From: Desulfobacteraceae bacterium
GTDB lineage: Bacteria > Desulfobacterota > Desulfobacteria > Desulfobacterales > JAABTS01
Reading direction: 5' to 3'
Length of the DNA: 61,825 nucleotides
Assembly (NCBI GenBank): GCA_011389735.1
Contig: JAABTS010000010.1
Span: forward strand, 1-61,825
Part shown: one piece after another, positions 38,278-47,439 of the stretch
How the letters are laid out: each line of letters begins with the position of its first letter
Numbering within the stretch: the stretch's first letter is position 1
The notes under the pieces: model-generated
Told to the model about the DNA's origin: nothing
The model's database searches: none
Seen by the model: the letters and a program-made list of their open reading frames with translations, nothing else
Position numbers and translations under genes: made by a program

Positions 38278-38285
38278 CACCTCCT
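38278..38285 (-). promoter_or_regulatory. Strong ribosome-binding site deciding the infC start
   Basis: AGGAGGTG on the minus strand, 5 nt before ATA. No ATG, GTG or TTG lies at suitable distance, so this site argues for initiation at ATA. Confidence 0.8.
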
Positions 38286-38323
38286 ATTGTCTTACCGATT
38301 TTTTCGTCCGTCAAATATATCAA

Positions 38324-39284
38324 TATCTCAAAACCATAACGATTTCAACATTGACGACGCCGAAATGAAACAAGCGTAATTTATGACACAATTATAAAAC
38401 AAGCGTAAGAAATGCAAGAAAAAAACAAGAAAAATTTAAAAAAACGGGAGCGAGGGGTCAAAACGGACTCGCCTTCAATAACGACTCTGACTGGTATATC
38501 GTCAAACAATACAAATATTTAAAGATATTTATGGCCGCGTTTCCAGCTTCAGACGGATAAAAATACAATCGACCTTGAGATTGTCCCGACGACGTTTTTG
38601 GAATTCAAACATCCGTTTTGGCCATGGACGGGTTCTCCGAATAAGATCCGACCGGTTAAAGGCTTTCAGATCTTAAATTCCAGTGCGTTATCGGTCTGAA
38701 ATATACGACTTGTATTTCTCCCCCCTTCATAGCCTTCCGGAATGATATATCTGAAAACCTATATCGGTTTTGTTCGCCTCCGCCACAAGCTCGCTTTCAA
38801 CAGCCTGAATTTCAAGTTAATCTTTTATTTCCAGGCAGGTAGGAATTTTCTAATCTTTGAATACACTGTCCCCCCCATTGACTTATAAAAGGTGAATATG
38901 AAATAAACATTGTACCAATGCGGGTTTGACGCAATGCATGATAAACGGGAATTTTTCGGCGCACTTTTCGCTTTAAGCCATAACGCGCCGTAATGTGCGT
39001 CCCTGAATCGCCGGTGCGGAAAATCAGCAATAATTAATGTATGTTCTTGACTCAAAAGGTTAAAACCTTTAGTATGCGGGCAACGGATCTTTTTGAGAGA
39101 ATTTAAGATGAAAATCGACAAAGGATCTGTTTCAATAATTTTTAGGAGTCTGTCGGATTTTGAGAATGACAACACATAATTTCGAACAAAATCATACCAC
39201 GTTTTCGGCGTTTCTCATGTTTATCCGGCCGGGTCGGCTTACCATGCATTATCAACTCGAAACAATAATGATCGGGGTGCTAGT
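38324..39284. other. About 960 nt without a convincing gene
   Basis: The region between the divergent infC and REC-PATAN genes holds one full A' repeat (38661-38761). The rest is unassigned; it must include the promoters of both flanking genes. A reading frame on the minus strand (38825-39175) has no family character and I do not call it. Confidence 0.5.
38661..38761 (-). repeat. Family A' palindromic repeat
   Basis: Plus-strand ends GGCTTTCAGATCTTAAATTC and ATGATATATCTGAAAACC are inverted. Read on the minus strand it matches the copy at 24187-24290 over most of its length. Confidence 0.75.
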
Positions 39285-40988
39285 TTGAAAACGATCTTAG
39301 TTGTCGATGATGAAAAAATGATTCTTCGGCTGGCGTCCGAAGCTTTGAAGGACGGATTCAAGGTATTGACCGCCTTAAACGGCAAACAAGCCATACAGAT
39401 CCTGAATTCTTCGACGGTGGATCTTGTCCTTACGGATCTAAAAATGCCCGTAATGGACGGATATGAGCTTTTATCATATATCAGCAGGAATTATCACAAT
39501 ATTCCCGCAATCGTGATGACCGGTTTCGGATCTCCGGAGATCGCGCGGCAATTGAAACAGAAAGGGGTTCTGCATTATATCGAGAAACCTTTTGAAATCA
39601 ATGCGCTGCGAGAAATGATCAACGACGTGTTCGCTGCGGACAAGGGAACATTGCGGGGGTTCACCTTATCCAATTTTCTTCAGGCGGTTGAAGTCGAACA
39701 GAAAACCATTACTCTTCGGATTCGCTCCAAACGTCGCGTCGGGTATCTCCATCTTGAAAACGGGGATCTCATTGATGCTGAAACTGAAAATGTTCAGGGA
39801 GAGAAAGCCGCGATTGAAATATTGGGATGGGACGACCCCGAAATCGAGATGCAGGGGATTCGAAAGAAGAAACGCACGATAGAATCCTCTCTAATGAACA
39901 TTCTTCTGGAAGCCAGCCGCGTTAAAGACGAAAGAGAAGATAAGGACGTTCAAGAAGATCTGCTCGAAGAAGGCGTCGCCCTGGCTGAAGGGCATCATTT
40001 ACAACAGGCCCAACAGAAACTTGCGGCTTTTCTGAAAAAAAATCCCCGCAACGCCCGCGCCTGGCTCTGGTATTCCCGGGCCGTCATGAACATGAAAACC
40101 ATTGAGGGATCGGTCGCTAACGCGGCGAAATTAGCTCCCGTCGATGTCGAAATCGACGAAGAAGTCAAAAAAGCGCTAGCCGCCAAAAAAACCATCAAGA
40201 GCAATCAAATTCGGAAATGCCCTTTCTGCTGGGCGCCCATGGATTTAAAAGCGGCTCAATGTCATTATTGCAAATGCCACCTGATGTTGCATCAGAATTT
40301 TTTTAAATCTCCCAGGGAAGGCAAAAAGGACGTCCTTGAAAAAGCGGTTGAAAGATACACCCGGGTGATCAGTCGGGATAAAAATGTGAACGCCTATTAT
40401 TTTTTGAGCATCGCCCATATCAATATGGAGAATTGGGAAGAAGCGCTCAACATGTTTCACAAAACCGTAAAACTGGTTCCCAACCGCAAAGTCATTTCCA
40501 ATCAATTGCGGCTTCTGCTGGATTATATGGCCCGGAGAGACGAAAGCGAAAAAGCGTACTCGCCTCCGCAGGATCAGGAAGCTCAAGATGATGGTTATTC
40601 CCAGTATGAAAAAGAAGGAGAGTCTCAAAAAAAGAAAATTCTGGTTGTGGAAGACAGTTCGACTACACGAAAAGTGATTTCCATTACACTGGGGCAGATC
40701 GGCTACGATATCGTCGAAGCAAGAGACGGGCTTGAAGCGCTGGGAAGGTTGAACGACGGCAAGCCCAATCTCATTTTGCTCGATATTATTCTTCCTAAGA
40801 TGGATGGCTACAAAATTCTGGAAATTATCAAAAAAAACAACGATTTTAAAAACATACCGGTCATCATGCTGACAAGCCGGGACGGGTTTATGAGCAAAAT
40901 GAAAGGCCGAATGTCCGGCGCGACCGCCTATTTGACAAAACCTTTTGATCCCAAGAAATTGGTAGATACTATCGAAAGATATATATAA
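39285..40988 (+). CDS. Response regulator with REC, PATAN (DUF4388), zinc-ribbon/TPR-like middle and second REC
   Basis: A 567 aa cytoplasmic protein. Order: REC1 (about 1-118, DLVLTDLKMPVMDGYE, acceptor Asp about 49); a PATAN/DUF4388 domain (about 123-205, LRGFTLSNFLQAVEVEQKTITLRI ... GYLHLENGDLIDAETE); TPR-like helices; a zinc ribbon CPFC-x9-10-CHYC (about 309-325); more TPR-like helices (about 345-425); an acidic linker; and REC2 (about 447-567, LILLDIILPKMDGYK). PATAN regulators act on type IV pilus and gliding systems in cyanobacteria and delta-proteobacteria. It starts at TTG 39285 behind GGGGTG, the only start that keeps REC1 whole. It opens the chemosensory cluster, 27 nt before the PilH-like gene, so it may receive phosphate from the ChpA-like kinase. 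Confidence 0.9.
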   Translation: MKTILVVDDEKMILRLASEALKDGFKVLTALNGKQAIQILNSSTVDLVLTDLKMPVMDGYELLSYISRNYHNIPAIVMTGFGSPEIARQLKQKGVLHYIEKPFEINALREMINDVFAADKGTLRGFTLSNFLQAVEVEQKTITLRIRSKRRVGYLHLENGDLIDAETENVQGEKAAIEILGWDDPEIEMQGIRKKKRTIESSLMNILLEASRVKDEREDKDVQEDLLEEGVALAEGHHLQQAQQKLAAFLKKNPRNARAWLWYSRAVMNMKTIEGSVANAAKLAPVDVEIDEEVKKALAAKKTIKSNQIRKCPFCWAPMDLKAAQCHYCKCHLMLHQNFFKSPREGKKDVLEKAVERYTRVISRDKNVNAYYFLSIAHINMENWEEALNMFHKTVKLVPNRKVISNQLRLLLDYMARRDESEKAYSPPQDQEAQDDGYSQYEKEGESQKKKILVVEDSSTTRKVISITLGQIGYDIVEARDGLEALGRLNDGKPNLILLDIILPKMDGYKILEIIKKNNDFKNIPVIMLTSRDGFMSKMKGRMSGATAYLTKPFDPKKLVDTIERYI

Positions 40989-41015
40989 CTTATAGAATTC
41001 TAAGGAGGAATGAAA

Positions 41016-41381
41016 ATGAGCAAGGCGAAAATTCTTGTCGTGGATGACAGCCCGACGCATTTGAAGCTTTCCAGCGAACCGCTCATTGAGCTGGGCCATA
41101 ACGTTATAACCGCCGCCGACGGTGAAGAGGCTCTTAAAAAGGTTCAGGATGAAAAACCAGATCTGGTGGTGCTGGATGTCATCATGCCCAAGCTGAACGG
41201 TTTTAAAGTATGCCGCAAAATCAAGACCACTCCTGAATTAAAAAATATAAAAGTGATCCTATGCACCAGTAAAAACCAGGAGAGCGATAAATTCTGGGGA
41301 ACCAAACAGGGAGCGGACGCATATATCACCAAACCGTTCAAAGAGGAAGAGTTGGTTAAAACCGTAAACGGCCTTTTATGA
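41016..41381 (+). CDS. PilH-like single-domain response regulator
   Basis: A 121 aa receiver domain without output, with acidic pocket VVDDSP, acceptor Asp in LVVLDVIMPKLNGF (about 53) and the C-terminal segment KFWGTKQGADAYITKPF, close to the WG-x-x-QGA-x-x-Y-x-x-KPF signature of PilH/PilG regulators. AGGAGG at 41003-41008 puts the start at ATG 41016 and not 41010. It lies between the REC-PATAN gene and a CheW gene, so its phosphodonor is probably the ChpA-like kinase. Confidence 0.92.
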   Translation: MSKAKILVVDDSPTHLKLSSEPLIELGHNVITAADGEEALKKVQDEKPDLVVLDVIMPKLNGFKVCRKIKTTPELKNIKVILCTSKNQESDKFWGTKQGADAYITKPFKEEELVKTVNGLL

Positions 41382-41458
41382 TTTAACGGTAATTGCAGGC
41401 GGTCGGAGCAATTATTCGGCCGTTGCCGGTAAGCCGTTCAAAGATAGAGAATTGATCC

Positions 41459-42091
41459 GTGTCGAAAACAGAGAATGATAATAGATCCGATTTTTCACAA
41501 ACGTCATTGTCCGTGACCTCGCTGGATTCCCTGGTCGCTCAGATCGATCAGGAAACAGGGCCTTCGGAATTCACGGGATCAGAGGCAGGCAAAGAGGACG
41601 AATCGCTGTCGGCGGATGCTGAACAAAGAATCGAACCGGAATATAAGGAACAATATATCAGATTCTACCTCGGTGATATTCTACTCGCCATACCTCTTTC
41701 CAACGCCCTTGAAATTGGCCATCGCCCGGCAATCACATATCTTCCCAACCTCCCGGAATGGATATTGGGCGTCAGCAACATCCGCGGAGAGATTATTTCA
41801 ATTATCGATTTAAAAATGTTTTTCGGACTTCCGGCTCAGAAGCTGGTGAGGGACCGAAGATTTATCACGGTAAGGAATAAGGAGATACGGGCCGGTTTCA
41901 TTGTAGACCGGATTGTCGGGATCTATTCCCCGGACCGGACACAAACTCAAGTCCAGGAAAGCCCTTATGAAGAAGGCGAACTTTCTTCATTCATTTCAGG
42001 GGTGATGATCGTTGAAGATCAACTGGTGAACATTCTGGAGGTGGACAAATTGTTAAGCTCTCCGCGAATGAACGCTTTCCGGGAGGAATAG
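41459..42091 (+). CDS. CheW/PilI-type coupling protein with acidic N-terminus
   Basis: A 210 aa protein. The first 60 residues are Ser/Glu-rich and probably disordered. The CheW domain follows, about 65-200 (QYIRFYLGDILLAIPLSNALEIGHRPAITYLPNLPEWILGVSNIRGEIISIIDLKMFFGL). It starts with GTG 41459. It probably couples the PilJ-like receptor to the ChpA-like kinase. A 468 nt gap with a family A repeat separates it from that kinase gene. Confidence 0.92.
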   Translation: MSKTENDNRSDFSQTSLSVTSLDSLVAQIDQETGPSEFTGSEAGKEDESLSADAEQRIEPEYKEQYIRFYLGDILLAIPLSNALEIGHRPAITYLPNLPEWILGVSNIRGEIISIIDLKMFFGLPAQKLVRDRRFITVRNKEIRAGFIVDRIVGIYSPDRTQTQVQESPYEEGELSSFISGVMIVEDQLVNILEVDKLLSSPRMNAFREE

Positions 42092-42559
42092 CGTTTCCGT
42101 GGAAGAGCGAGCCGGCTCCGACGGGACGGATCATTTACGAAAGATCCGATCAGAGAATGGTCAAACGTTCGAAACGGGAAATGGGAAGATGCTCTTGAAT
42201 GACGCAGGTTTCAGGGATTAAATGTCACACGGAGGCGGCCTGGGATCGTGCGTGTTCGCACATCCGGGGCAGACGGTACGGTGAAATTTAAATTCCGAAA
42301 GACTGTATGGCCGCATAGCGGTTCCTTGGATCATTGGCATGAATCCAACCTGTTGTTAAGCCAACCCGTGAGGATAAGGCGAGTTATTCGGCGGCTATCC
42401 TTTTCGGAAACGCAGGTTCGGAAACGCAGGCGAGGGAAAGCGGACAGCCGAAAAGTCAATCAGGGCCGTAAACCAGCGCAGTTTGAAAATATCCAATACA
42501 TCGATTGTTTTAGAAATCGTTAATGCTTATATTTCAGGTAGTTGAGTGGGAGATTAGTG
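42092..42559. other. 468 nt gap with a family A repeat and a short direct repeat
   Basis: Holds the repeat at 42205-42306 and two adjacent copies of TTCGGAAACGCAGG (42403-42430). No coding sequence is evident. The kinase gene may have its own promoter here. Confidence 0.5.
42205..42306 (+). repeat. Family A palindromic repeat
   Basis: CAGGTTTCAGGGATTAAATG, CACACGGAGGCGGCCTGGGA, hairpin loop GTGCG...CGCAC, then CCGGGGCAGACGGTACGGTG and TTTAAATTCCGAAAGACTG. Confidence 0.75.
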
Positions 42560-45500
42560 ATGGCAAGGTCATCCAGTGATGAGATTATCGAAGGGTACAT
42601 TGAAGAGGTAAAAACGTATATCCCTTCATTGAACGAGGGAATCGAGACCCTCAAACAAAACCCGGAAGATAAGAGCATTATCGAAGAAGTGCATCGTCTG
42701 GTGCATACCATCAAGGGCGCATCATCGATGATCGGTATATACGGCCTGAGTCATATCGCTTACCAGATGGAGGAAGCGCTCGATGATATCATTTCCGGCG
42801 AACTTGAAGTTTCCGATCAAGTCCTTCAAGCTATGAAGGAAACCGTCGTCCGGTTTGAAACCTATTGTCATGGATTTCGGGATGAGGGCGTTCACGCCAG
42901 AGACATGTTGAGGGCCACTGTTTTGAGTTACCGGCGCATGAGAAATTTGCCGGAAAGCGAAGACGATCTTGCTCTGAAGGAGTTGATGGAACACGTTCCG
43001 GAATTTGAGGGGGGAGGCGGTTCGGAGGCGGCGGATGATATGGAGCCGGCTTCCGAAGACGTTCATGCAGAACCCGAAGAAGAACCGGGTATCGATGAAG
43101 ATCTTATGGCCATGCTTGATTCAGACGGCGAAGACGGCGGCGAGGAACAGGATTTCCTGGATCAAACGGAGATCGACTTCGGCGAAATGGAAGTTGAATA
43201 TCCTATGGATGCGGGGTTTGGCGATGAATTCGAAACAGCCGGTATGGATACGGATGAAACTGATTTTGAGGACGCCGAAGAAGCCGCGCCGGGCGAGCCG
43301 GTTGTATCGCCTGAGCTTTTAGCCAGTTTCAACGAGGAAGCCGAAGAACATATTGAAGAACTCAACCGGTGCGTATCGTCTCTGGAAACGTCCATTGTCG
43401 CCCCGACGGCGATGAACAAAAATCACAAGGAACTGGTCAGACGGATACGAAGAGCGGTGCATACGGTCAAAGGCGCCGCGGCGGTCATTGGCCTGCCGTC
43501 CATTGCGGGGTTCGCGCACAGTTACGAAGATTTGCTCGACTGGCTGTACGAGGGGGAAAGAACCCTTACTCCTGAGCTTATCGGAACACTTACCGATTCC
43601 GCCGATATTCTAGAAAGAATCGTCGAAGATCCGAAAAATCCCAGAACTTCGAGAGTCCGTGAATTGAAAGCGCATTACGCCCGGATTTTCCAATCCACGG
43701 GAGACATCCCGGTTCCCGCCGCTCAAGAGGAAACTGCGGAATCGGAAGACCGGCCGGAGCCCAGGGAGGCGGAAGACGCCTACGAGGCCGCTCCGGATCA
43801 AGACATCATGCCGGAATTGCTCGAAAGTTTCTACGAAGAAGCTGAGGGCCACCTCGAAGATCTGAGTAACGCATTGACGGTTTTGGAATCCGACGTTCAG
43901 GCCCCTGTGGCCATATCTCCCGAAAAACGCGAGGTCATTCGAAAAATTCGCAGATCGGTTCATACCGTGAAAGGCGCTGCGGCGGTGATCGGATTATCCG
44001 GCGTTTCCGCATTCGCTCACCATTTCGAAGATCTCCTCGATTTCTTGTATGAAGACGCCAAAGAAATCAGCCCGGAAAATGTCGCCGTGATGATTGCTTC
44101 ATCGGATTTTCTCGAAAATATCGTGGCGTCTCCGAAGAATCTTCAACCCTCCAGAGTCGAATCGCTTAAAAGGCAGTATATGGAAATAATGGGCGGAGGT
44201 TCGCCGGCGAAGGCGGAACCGGCGGGCGGGCCGCCTGAAACCGCTGAATCCGGAGAGGAAACGGTCAAGCCGCGCACCGTTGAAGTGCTGGAAACTCCGG
44301 AAGAGAATGTCGAAGACGTTCCAGAGGGCGTCGCCGCCGGGCCCATGCAGCAAACAAAGACTTTGCGGGTCGGCATGGATCGCGTGGACGATCTGGTAAA
44401 CCTCACCGGCGAGCTGATGATCGCATTGAGCGCTTTTGACCAGAAGATGGATTTATTCATGAGCGCCATTGATGAAATGGAAATATCCCGGTTGAGACTC
44501 CGGGAAATCGCCCGAGAAATGGAATTGGGCTATGAAGTGAAATCTCTGGGGGGGATGCGTCCCCGTGGTTTGGCGGGCGGCCCTATGGCTTTCGGGATGA
44601 AGCCCCAGGAAAAAAAAGGCGGAAACGGCGAAGGGGATTTCGAGGATTTCGACACTCTGGAATTGGACCGGTATTCGGAACTCAATCTTATTATCCGCCA
44701 GTTAAACGAATCGGTTATCGATGTCGGGGCTATGAACGCGCATTTGGCCAATTTGTACAGTGATTTCGACGGCCATTTGAACCGTCAGCGGGTTATCTTG
44801 AGTGAACTTCAGGATAAAATGATGCAGGTTCGAATGACTCCGATGAGTACGATTTCCAACCGAATGCGAAGAACGGTCCGGGATACCGCCAGAAAGCTGG
44901 GCAAAAAGATAAGGCTCATTATCGAAGGCGAACATATCGAGCTTGACAGGCTTGTGTGGGAAAAAATCACCGATCCGTTGATGCATCTATTGAGAAACGC
45001 GGCTGATCACGGCGTGGAGCCGCCCGCCCTGAGGCAGGCGCTTGAAAAAGCGCCCGTGGCTACAATCAAGCTGGCCGCCAGCCGGGAAGGAAACCAGGTG
45101 GTCATCAGGATTTCCGACGACGGCGGCGGAATCAACCATGAAGCGATTCGTAAAAAAGCCAGGGAAATGGGGTTTGTGGATAAGGCGGAGGAGTTGAGCG
45201 ATGAAGAGGTGTCCGCGTTTATTTTTCAGCCCGGATTCAGCACTCGCGGCAAGATCAGCGAAATATCCGGCCGGGGAGTCGGCATGGATGTCGTCAAGGA
45301 AAATATTCAGGATTTGAAGGGTGCTGTCAACGTAAAATCCTGGAAAAATCAGGGAACCCGGTTCACGATCCGGATACCATTGACCCTGGCGGCCGTCCGA
45401 GCCTTACTGTTTACCACCGGCGGACAGATCTACGCCATTGCATTGAACGAAATCAATGAGATCATGCGGCTTGAAAAATCCAATTTCATTTCCGAACCTG

Positions 45501-46234
45501 AAAACGCCGTCAAAATCAAAGGTGAAATTCTTCCGCTATACTATCTGACCAGCGCATTGAACATTAAAAAGGATGATAAGGAATCCGCGGAAATTCGATC
45601 CATGACCAATGAAGATCCGATCGTGCTTCTCGTTCAATCCGGGGGCAAGCGAGGGGCGTTGGTGATCGACAGCCTGGTCGGCCAGAAAGAAATCGTTATT
45701 AAAAGCACGGGATCGCATCTCCGGTATGTCAAAGGTGTTTCGGGAGTCACGATCATGGGGGACGGCAGCGTGGTTCCCATCTTAAATATTGAAGATTTGT
45801 TCCTGTCGGATCAATCATCCAAAGAAACGTTCGCTATCGGAGAGGAAGACTTGAAACAAAAACCGCTTGACATTCTGGTGGTGGATGATTCCGTAAGTAT
45901 CCGGACGGTTGTTTCGAGGTTGATGGAAGAACAGGGATGGCGGGTGAGATCCGCCAAGGACGGTATCGACGCCCTGGAAAAATTACGGGACAAGAGGCCG
46001 GATTTTATTGTACTCGATATTGAAATGCCTAGAATGAACGGGTACGAATTCTTGAGCGCAATTAGAACCCAACCGTCCTATAAGGATATCCCCGTGGCCA
46101 TGTTGACATCGAGAACTGCGGCCAAACATCGGGATAAAGCCATCTCCCTGGGCGCCAAAGGGTTTATAGTGAAGCCTTATAATGATGATGAATTTGTCAA
46201 TCTTGTGCTGGAGTTGACCGAACGAAACAATTAA
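42560..46234 (+). CDS. chpA: ChpA/PilL-like hybrid CheA histidine kinase with three HPt domains and a REC
   Basis: A 1224 aa kinase of the type-IV-pilus chemosensory class. Three HPt domains carry His49 (VHTIKGASSM), His301 and His468 (both VHTVKGAAAVIG), joined by long Glu/Asp-rich linkers. Then come a dimerisation segment (about 600-780, with a Gly-rich insert near 665-690), HATPase with LLRNAADHGVEPP (about 812-824), a CheW-like domain (about 945-1090) and a C-terminal REC with Asp1153 (FIVLDIEMPRMNG). There is no separate CheY-binding P2 domain. Pseudomonas ChpA has more phosphotransfer domains, so this is a shorter version. GGGAG at 42548-42552 supports ATG 42560. It should phosphorylate the PilH-like, REC-PATAN and CheB regulators. 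Confidence 0.94.
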   Translation: MARSSSDEIIEGYIEEVKTYIPSLNEGIETLKQNPEDKSIIEEVHRLVHTIKGASSMIGIYGLSHIAYQMEEALDDIISGELEVSDQVLQAMKETVVRFETYCHGFRDEGVHARDMLRATVLSYRRMRNLPESEDDLALKELMEHVPEFEGGGGSEAADDMEPASEDVHAEPEEEPGIDEDLMAMLDSDGEDGGEEQDFLDQTEIDFGEMEVEYPMDAGFGDEFETAGMDTDETDFEDAEEAAPGEPVVSPELLASFNEEAEEHIEELNRCVSSLETSIVAPTAMNKNHKELVRRIRRAVHTVKGAAAVIGLPSIAGFAHSYEDLLDWLYEGERTLTPELIGTLTDSADILERIVEDPKNPRTSRVRELKAHYARIFQSTGDIPVPAAQEETAESEDRPEPREAEDAYEAAPDQDIMPELLESFYEEAEGHLEDLSNALTVLESDVQAPVAISPEKREVIRKIRRSVHTVKGAAAVIGLSGVSAFAHHFEDLLDFLYEDAKEISPENVAVMIASSDFLENIVASPKNLQPSRVESLKRQYMEIMGGGSPAKAEPAGGPPETAESGEETVKPRTVEVLETPEENVEDVPEGVAAGPMQQTKTLRVGMDRVDDLVNLTGELMIALSAFDQKMDLFMSAIDEMEISRLRLREIAREMELGYEVKSLGGMRPRGLAGGPMAFGMKPQEKKGGNGEGDFEDFDTLELDRYSELNLIIRQLNESVIDVGAMNAHLANLYSDFDGHLNRQRVILSELQDKMMQVRMTPMSTISNRMRRTVRDTARKLGKKIRLIIEGEHIELDRLVWEKITDPLMHLLRNAADHGVEPPALRQALEKAPVATIKLAASREGNQVVIRISDDGGGINHEAIRKKAREMGFVDKAEELSDEEVSAFIFQPGFSTRGKISEISGRGVGMDVVKENIQDLKGAVNVKSWKNQGTRFTIRIPLTLAAVRALLFTTGGQIYAIALNEINEIMRLEKSNFISEPENAVKIKGEILPLYYLTSALNIKKDDKESAEIRSMTNEDPIVLLVQSGGKRGALVIDSLVGQKEIVIKSTGSHLRYVKGVSGVTIMGDGSVVPILNIEDLFLSDQSSKETFAIGEEDLKQKPLDILVVDDSVSIRTVVSRLMEEQGWRVRSAKDGIDALEKLRDKRPDFIVLDIEMPRMNGYEFLSAIRTQPSYKDIPVAMLTSRTAAKHRDKAISLGAKGFIVKPYNDDEFVNLVLELTERNN

Positions 46235-46304
46235 ACACTAACTTCGTGATACGGCGGAATTACGTGTTGTCGAATATTCCGTCCGTGTCGTTCAGGTAGC
46301 GGAA

Positions 46305-47420
46305 ATGGCGGAAAAGATCCGCGTGGTCGTTGCGGATGATTCACCGTTTATTTGCCGGTTGCTGACCGGATATCTGGAATCTGATCCGGTGATAAAGGTG
46401 ATTCAAGCGGTTCAAAATGGAAAAGATGCGATGAAAGCGGCGAAAAAATTAAATCCTGATGTAATGACGCTGGATCTGAATATGCCCGAGGTCAATGGCC
46501 TGGAAGCCTTGAAATATATCATGGCGGAATGTCCGACGGCGGTGGTGCTGATCAGCGGGGTGACCCGGGAATCGGCTCGAATGACCGGCATGGGCGTTTC
46601 GCTGGGAGCCGTCGATTTTATATTGAAATATTCGCCCGGGTCCATGCCGGCTCCCGACGTTCTGCGCCGAGAAATCATCGCAAAAGTGAAAGCTGCGGCC
46701 AGAATAAAGGTGATCCGTTCGATTCCGTCCATGGATATGCGTTTCAGCGGGCGGATCAGGAAACGAACCGGCTTGAAAACCATGACCCGCCCCGCGGGGC
46801 GCGCCGCAAGGAGCCCCTTTATTCAACGGCTGGTGGTTATCGGCGCATCGACCGGAGGGCCCCTGGCGTTAAAAGAACTTTTGGCCTCCATGAATCCCGT
46901 GTTTCCTTTTCAGGTTGTCATTGTACAGCATATGCCCCAAGGTTTTACCGGCATCCTTGCGCAACAATTCGATCATATATTTCCATTTTCCGTTAAACAG
47001 GCGGTTCATGGGGACCATTTGGAATCAGGGAGTGTTTTGATCGCTCCGGGAGACCGCCATTTGCTTTTCGACCAGGATGGAACGATCCTTATCACCGACT
47101 CCAGGGAAATTAATGGGCACAGGCCGTCGATCGACGTGACCATGCAGTCGGCGGCTCAGGTTTTCGGCGACCGTGTTATCGGAGTCGTTCTCTCCGGGAT
47201 GGGGGACGACGGAACACAGGGCCTGGCCGCCATAAAGAGCAAATCCGGATTTACCTACGCCCAATCAAAAGAGACATGTGTAGTGGATTCCATGCCGAAT
47301 TCCGCCGTTCGAAGCAATAGCGTCAACCGGGTCGGCTCGCCGCCGGAAATAGGACGATGGCTTACGGGAATACGATCGGCTCCGAAAGCGCGGAGTCTGA
47401 ATCATGCGGCGCCGTTATAG
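46305..47420 (+). CDS. cheB: CheB-type receptor methylesterase
   Basis: A 371 aa response-regulator-controlled esterase/amidase that removes methyl groups from chemoreceptors. The REC domain is about 1-125 (VVVADDSPF ... DVMTLDLNMPEVNG, Asp about 56); a linker rich in Arg/Lys follows; the catalytic domain has Ser in VVIGASTGGPLAL (about 183), His in VIVQHMPQGF (about 210) and Asp in GVVLSGMGDDGTQG (about 303). It follows the ChpA-like gene by about 70 nt. No cheR is in the cluster; one lies at 18327-19202. Confidence 0.95.
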   Translation: MAEKIRVVVADDSPFICRLLTGYLESDPVIKVIQAVQNGKDAMKAAKKLNPDVMTLDLNMPEVNGLEALKYIMAECPTAVVLISGVTRESARMTGMGVSLGAVDFILKYSPGSMPAPDVLRREIIAKVKAAARIKVIRSIPSMDMRFSGRIRKRTGLKTMTRPAGRAARSPFIQRLVVIGASTGGPLALKELLASMNPVFPFQVVIVQHMPQGFTGILAQQFDHIFPFSVKQAVHGDHLESGSVLIAPGDRHLLFDQDGTILITDSREINGHRPSIDVTMQSAAQVFGDRVIGVVLSGMGDDGTQGLAAIKSKSGFTYAQSKETCVVDSMPNSAVRSNSVNRVGSPPEIGRWLTGIRSAPKARSLNHAAPL

Positions 47421-47439
47421 ATATATCGAGGTTTGAGGG

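Noticed and set aside
38825-39175. Open frame of 116 codons on the minus strand in the 960 nt gap
   Set aside because: Composition does not resemble the neighbouring genes, no motif is recognisable and no ribosome site precedes it.
46449-46826. Long open frame antisense to cheB
   Set aside because: It is a reading-frame shadow of cheB, which has clear catalytic motifs on the plus strand.
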